Part shown: positions 62,562-64,000 of the stretch, piece after piece | How the letters are laid out: every line of letters begins with the position of its first letter | Numbering within the stretch: position 1 is the stretch's first letter | NCBI RefSeq assembly: GCF_002848345.1 | Contig: NZ_CP025429.1 | Span: 124,001 to 188,000 of the forward strand | Reading direction: 5' to 3' | Source of the DNA: Chromobacterium sp. ATCC 53434 | GTDB lineage: Bacteria > Pseudomonadota > Gammaproteobacteria > Burkholderiales > Chromobacteriaceae | Length of the DNA: 64,000 nucleotides | Notes under the pieces: generated by a model | What the model saw: only the letters and a program-made list of their open reading frames with translations | What the model was told of the DNA's origin: nothing | Database searches by the model: none | Translations under genes and position numbers: made by a program

Positions 62562-63761
62562 TCAGGCCGCCTTGCGGCGCAGGTCGGGCAGGGCCATCGC
62601 GACGATGCCCAGCAGCGGCAGGAAGGAGCACAGCAGGTAGACGAACTCGATGCCGCGGCTGTCCGCCAGCTGGCCCAGCACCGCGGCGCCGATGCCGCCG
62701 ATGCCGAAGGCGAAGCCGAAGAACATGCCGGACACCATGCCGACCTTGCCCGGCAGCAGCTCCTGCGCGTAGATCAGGATGGCCGGGAAGGCCGAGGCCA
62801 GGATGAAGCCTATCGGCAGCGACAGCATCGCGGTCCAGAACAGCGTGGCGTGCGGCAGCAGCAGCGTCAGCGGCGCGACGCCGAGTATCGAGAACCAGAT
62901 CACCCGCTTGCGGCCGATGGCGTCGCCTATCGGGCCGCCCAGCACCGTGCCGGCGGCCACCGCGAACAGGAACATGAACAGGTAGAGCTGCGCCGACTGC
63001 ACGCCGACATGGAAATGGTGTATCAGATAGAAGGTGTAGTAGCTGGTGATGCTGGCCAGGTAGAAGTGCTTGGAGAACACCAGCAGCAGCAGGATCAGCA
63101 GCGTCAGCTTGACCCGCGCCGACGACAGCTCGGGCCGGGACACGGCGGTGTGCTTCTTCGCCTGGCGGTGCTGATGCGAATACCACTGGCCGACGCGGTA
63201 CAGCACATACATCGCCAGCAGCGCGGCCAGGCCGAACCAGGCGACGCTGTGCTGGCCCAGCGGGATGACGATCAGCGCCGCCAGCAGCGGACCGGTGGCG
63301 CTGCCGGCGTTGCCGCCGACCTGGAAGATCGACTGGGCGAGGCCGGGCCGGCCGCCGGAGGCCATCCGCGCGACGCGCGACGATTCCGGGTGGAAGATCG
63401 ACGAGCCGGTGCCGATCAGCGCGGCGGCCAGCAGCAGCAGCGCGAAGCTGCCGGCATTGGCCAGCAACAGCAGGCCGGCCAGCGTCGAGCCCATGCCGAA
63501 CACCAGCGAATACGGCTGCGGCCGCTTGTCGGTGTAGATGCCGACCACCGGTTGCAGCAGCGAGGCCGTGCACTGGTAGGTGAAGGTCATCAGGCCGATC
63601 TCGGCGAAGCTCAGGTGGTAGTTGCCCTTCAGCAGCGGATACAGCGCCACCAGAAGGGATTGCAGCATGTCGTTGAGGAAATGCGAGAAGCTGATGGCGC
63701 CGAGCACGCGAAAGCGCGTGTCCTGGGCCGGGGCGAGAGTCTGGCTGCTGGTGGTCATCAA
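62562..63761 (-). CDS. fsr: Fosmidomycin-resistance-like MFS transporter
   Basis: 399 residues, 12 membrane helices. Similar to Fsr/YajR-like exporters: SFSHFLNDMLQSLLVALYPLLKG, GLMTFTYQCTASLLQPVVGIYTDKRP, GTGSSIFHPESSRVARMASGGRPGLAQSIFQVGGN. May export a small molecule; fosmidomycin is only the name-giving substrate. Divergent from an AraC regulator, 93 bases apart. Confidence 0.88.
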   Translation of the reverse strand: MMTTSSQTLAPAQDTRFRVLGAISFSHFLNDMLQSLLVALYPLLKGNYHLSFAEIGLMTFTYQCTASLLQPVVGIYTDKRPQPYSLVFGMGSTLAGLLLLANAGSFALLLLAAALIGTGSSIFHPESSRVARMASGGRPGLAQSIFQVGGNAGSATGPLLAALIVIPLGQHSVAWFGLAALLAMYVLYRVGQWYSHQHRQAKKHTAVSRPELSSARVKLTLLILLLLVFSKHFYLASITSYYTFYLIHHFHVGVQSAQLYLFMFLFAVAAGTVLGGPIGDAIGRKRVIWFSILGVAPLTLLLPHATLFWTAMLSLPIGFILASAFPAILIYAQELLPGKVGMVSGMFFGFAFGIGGIGAAVLGQLADSRGIEFVYLLCSFLPLLGIVAMALPDLRRKAA

Positions 63762-63854
63762 ACGGTGCTCGATACAGTGGGTAGCCTGATGCTAGCAAGC
63801 GTAATCGCGCCAGTCCTGCGAAAATGAGGCAACCATCTTGTTGAAAGAGGCAGA

Positions 63855-64000
63855 GTGGACAGTTTCGATCATCTGAACGAGTTCGACCTCGGCCTGCAGC
63901 CGGTCGTCGGCAAGCCGCGCGACTATCCGGCCGGACTGGAGACGCCGCGCCACAACCATCCTACCGCCCAGCTCTTGTGCGCGGTGGAGGGGCTGATGCT
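63855..64000 (+). CDS. AraC-family regulator, N-terminal part only
   Basis: Begins with GTG at 63855 (AGAGG upstream) and runs off the window. The 48 residues visible (VDSFDHLNEFDLGLQPVVG, then RDYPAGLETPRHNHPTAQLL, then CAVEGLML) match the start of AraC regulators with a cupin-like sensor domain. Divergent position suggests control of the Fsr-like exporter. Confidence 0.75.
   Translation, partial: MDSFDHLNEFDLGLQPVVGKPRDYPAGLETPRHNHPTAQLLCAVEGLM

Overview
The window is about 66% GC, dense, and chromosomal in character. The sequence content (metX-metW pair, thrB-DUF2782-polA neighbourhood, split arn genes, type IV minor pilin cluster, YqaE/Pmp3 peptide, ftrABCD iron operon) points to a betaproteobacterium of the Neisseriales, most likely Chromobacterium or a close relative. 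That placement is an inference from gene content, not a measured identity. I see no insertion sequence, integrase, phage gene or CRISPR array; the accessory signals are an R-body (reb) locus, an exopolysaccharide-export locus and several repeats.

Layout. 1-3024 (minus): a reb operon with a Crp/Fnr-type regulator, an AT-rich dyad, a sigma factor, two Reb-family proteins, a small membrane protein and the start of a secreted protein. 3258-3424: tRNA-Tyr(GTA) with promoter and terminator; the terminator is duplicated at 3588-3617. 3633-6618: glutathione-dependent formaldehyde detoxification (adhC-fghA) divergent from a LysR regulator. 6647-8388: nucleoid-associated protein and a solute-binding protein. 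8450-15776 (minus): the L-Ara4N lipid A modification operon (arnT, arnF-like, arnB, arnC, split arnA as two genes, arnD), expected to give polymyxin resistance. 15909-20779 (minus): hemF, an outer-membrane barrel, an alpha/beta hydrolase with a cysteine nucleophile, and an RstAB-type two-component system divergent from cstA-ybdD (20971-23218).

23357-26031: cupin, YeiH-type transporter and divergent LysR. 26091-26520: four tandem copies of a ~113-bp dyad-rich unit ending on the stop codon of emrB. 26519-31227 (minus): marR-OMF-emrA-emrB efflux operon. 31372-33102: ArsC-like reductase and Bcr/CflA transporter. 33112-39813 (minus): YjbE-like secreted peptide, a YjbH-PAP2 fusion, a Wza/SLBB exporter and a Wzz protein, without glycosyltransferases. 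39948-44944: thrB, DUF2782, a LOG-family protein and polA.

45127-48036 (plus): five minor pilin genes (fimT-pilV-pilW-pilX-pilE type) chained by overlaps and lacking pilY1. 48042-51361 (minus): AmpG-like permease, Pmp3 peptide, metW, metX. 52505-54045: msrP-msrQ periplasmic methionine sulfoxide reductase. 54042-57701: HPP-CBS membrane protein divergent from a marR-clcA-orphan operon, with two matching dyads between them. 57729-58959: YbaK deacylase and a solute-binding protein converging with overlap. 59022-62296 (minus): ftrABCD ferrous iron uptake operon under a strong Fur box. 62562-64000: Fsr-like transporter divergent from an AraC regulator cut by the window end.

The standout is the reb operon with its own sigma factor and Crp-like regulator. 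The YjbH-PAP2 fusion, the tandem repeat array and the Cys-nucleophile hydrolase are the next most interesting.
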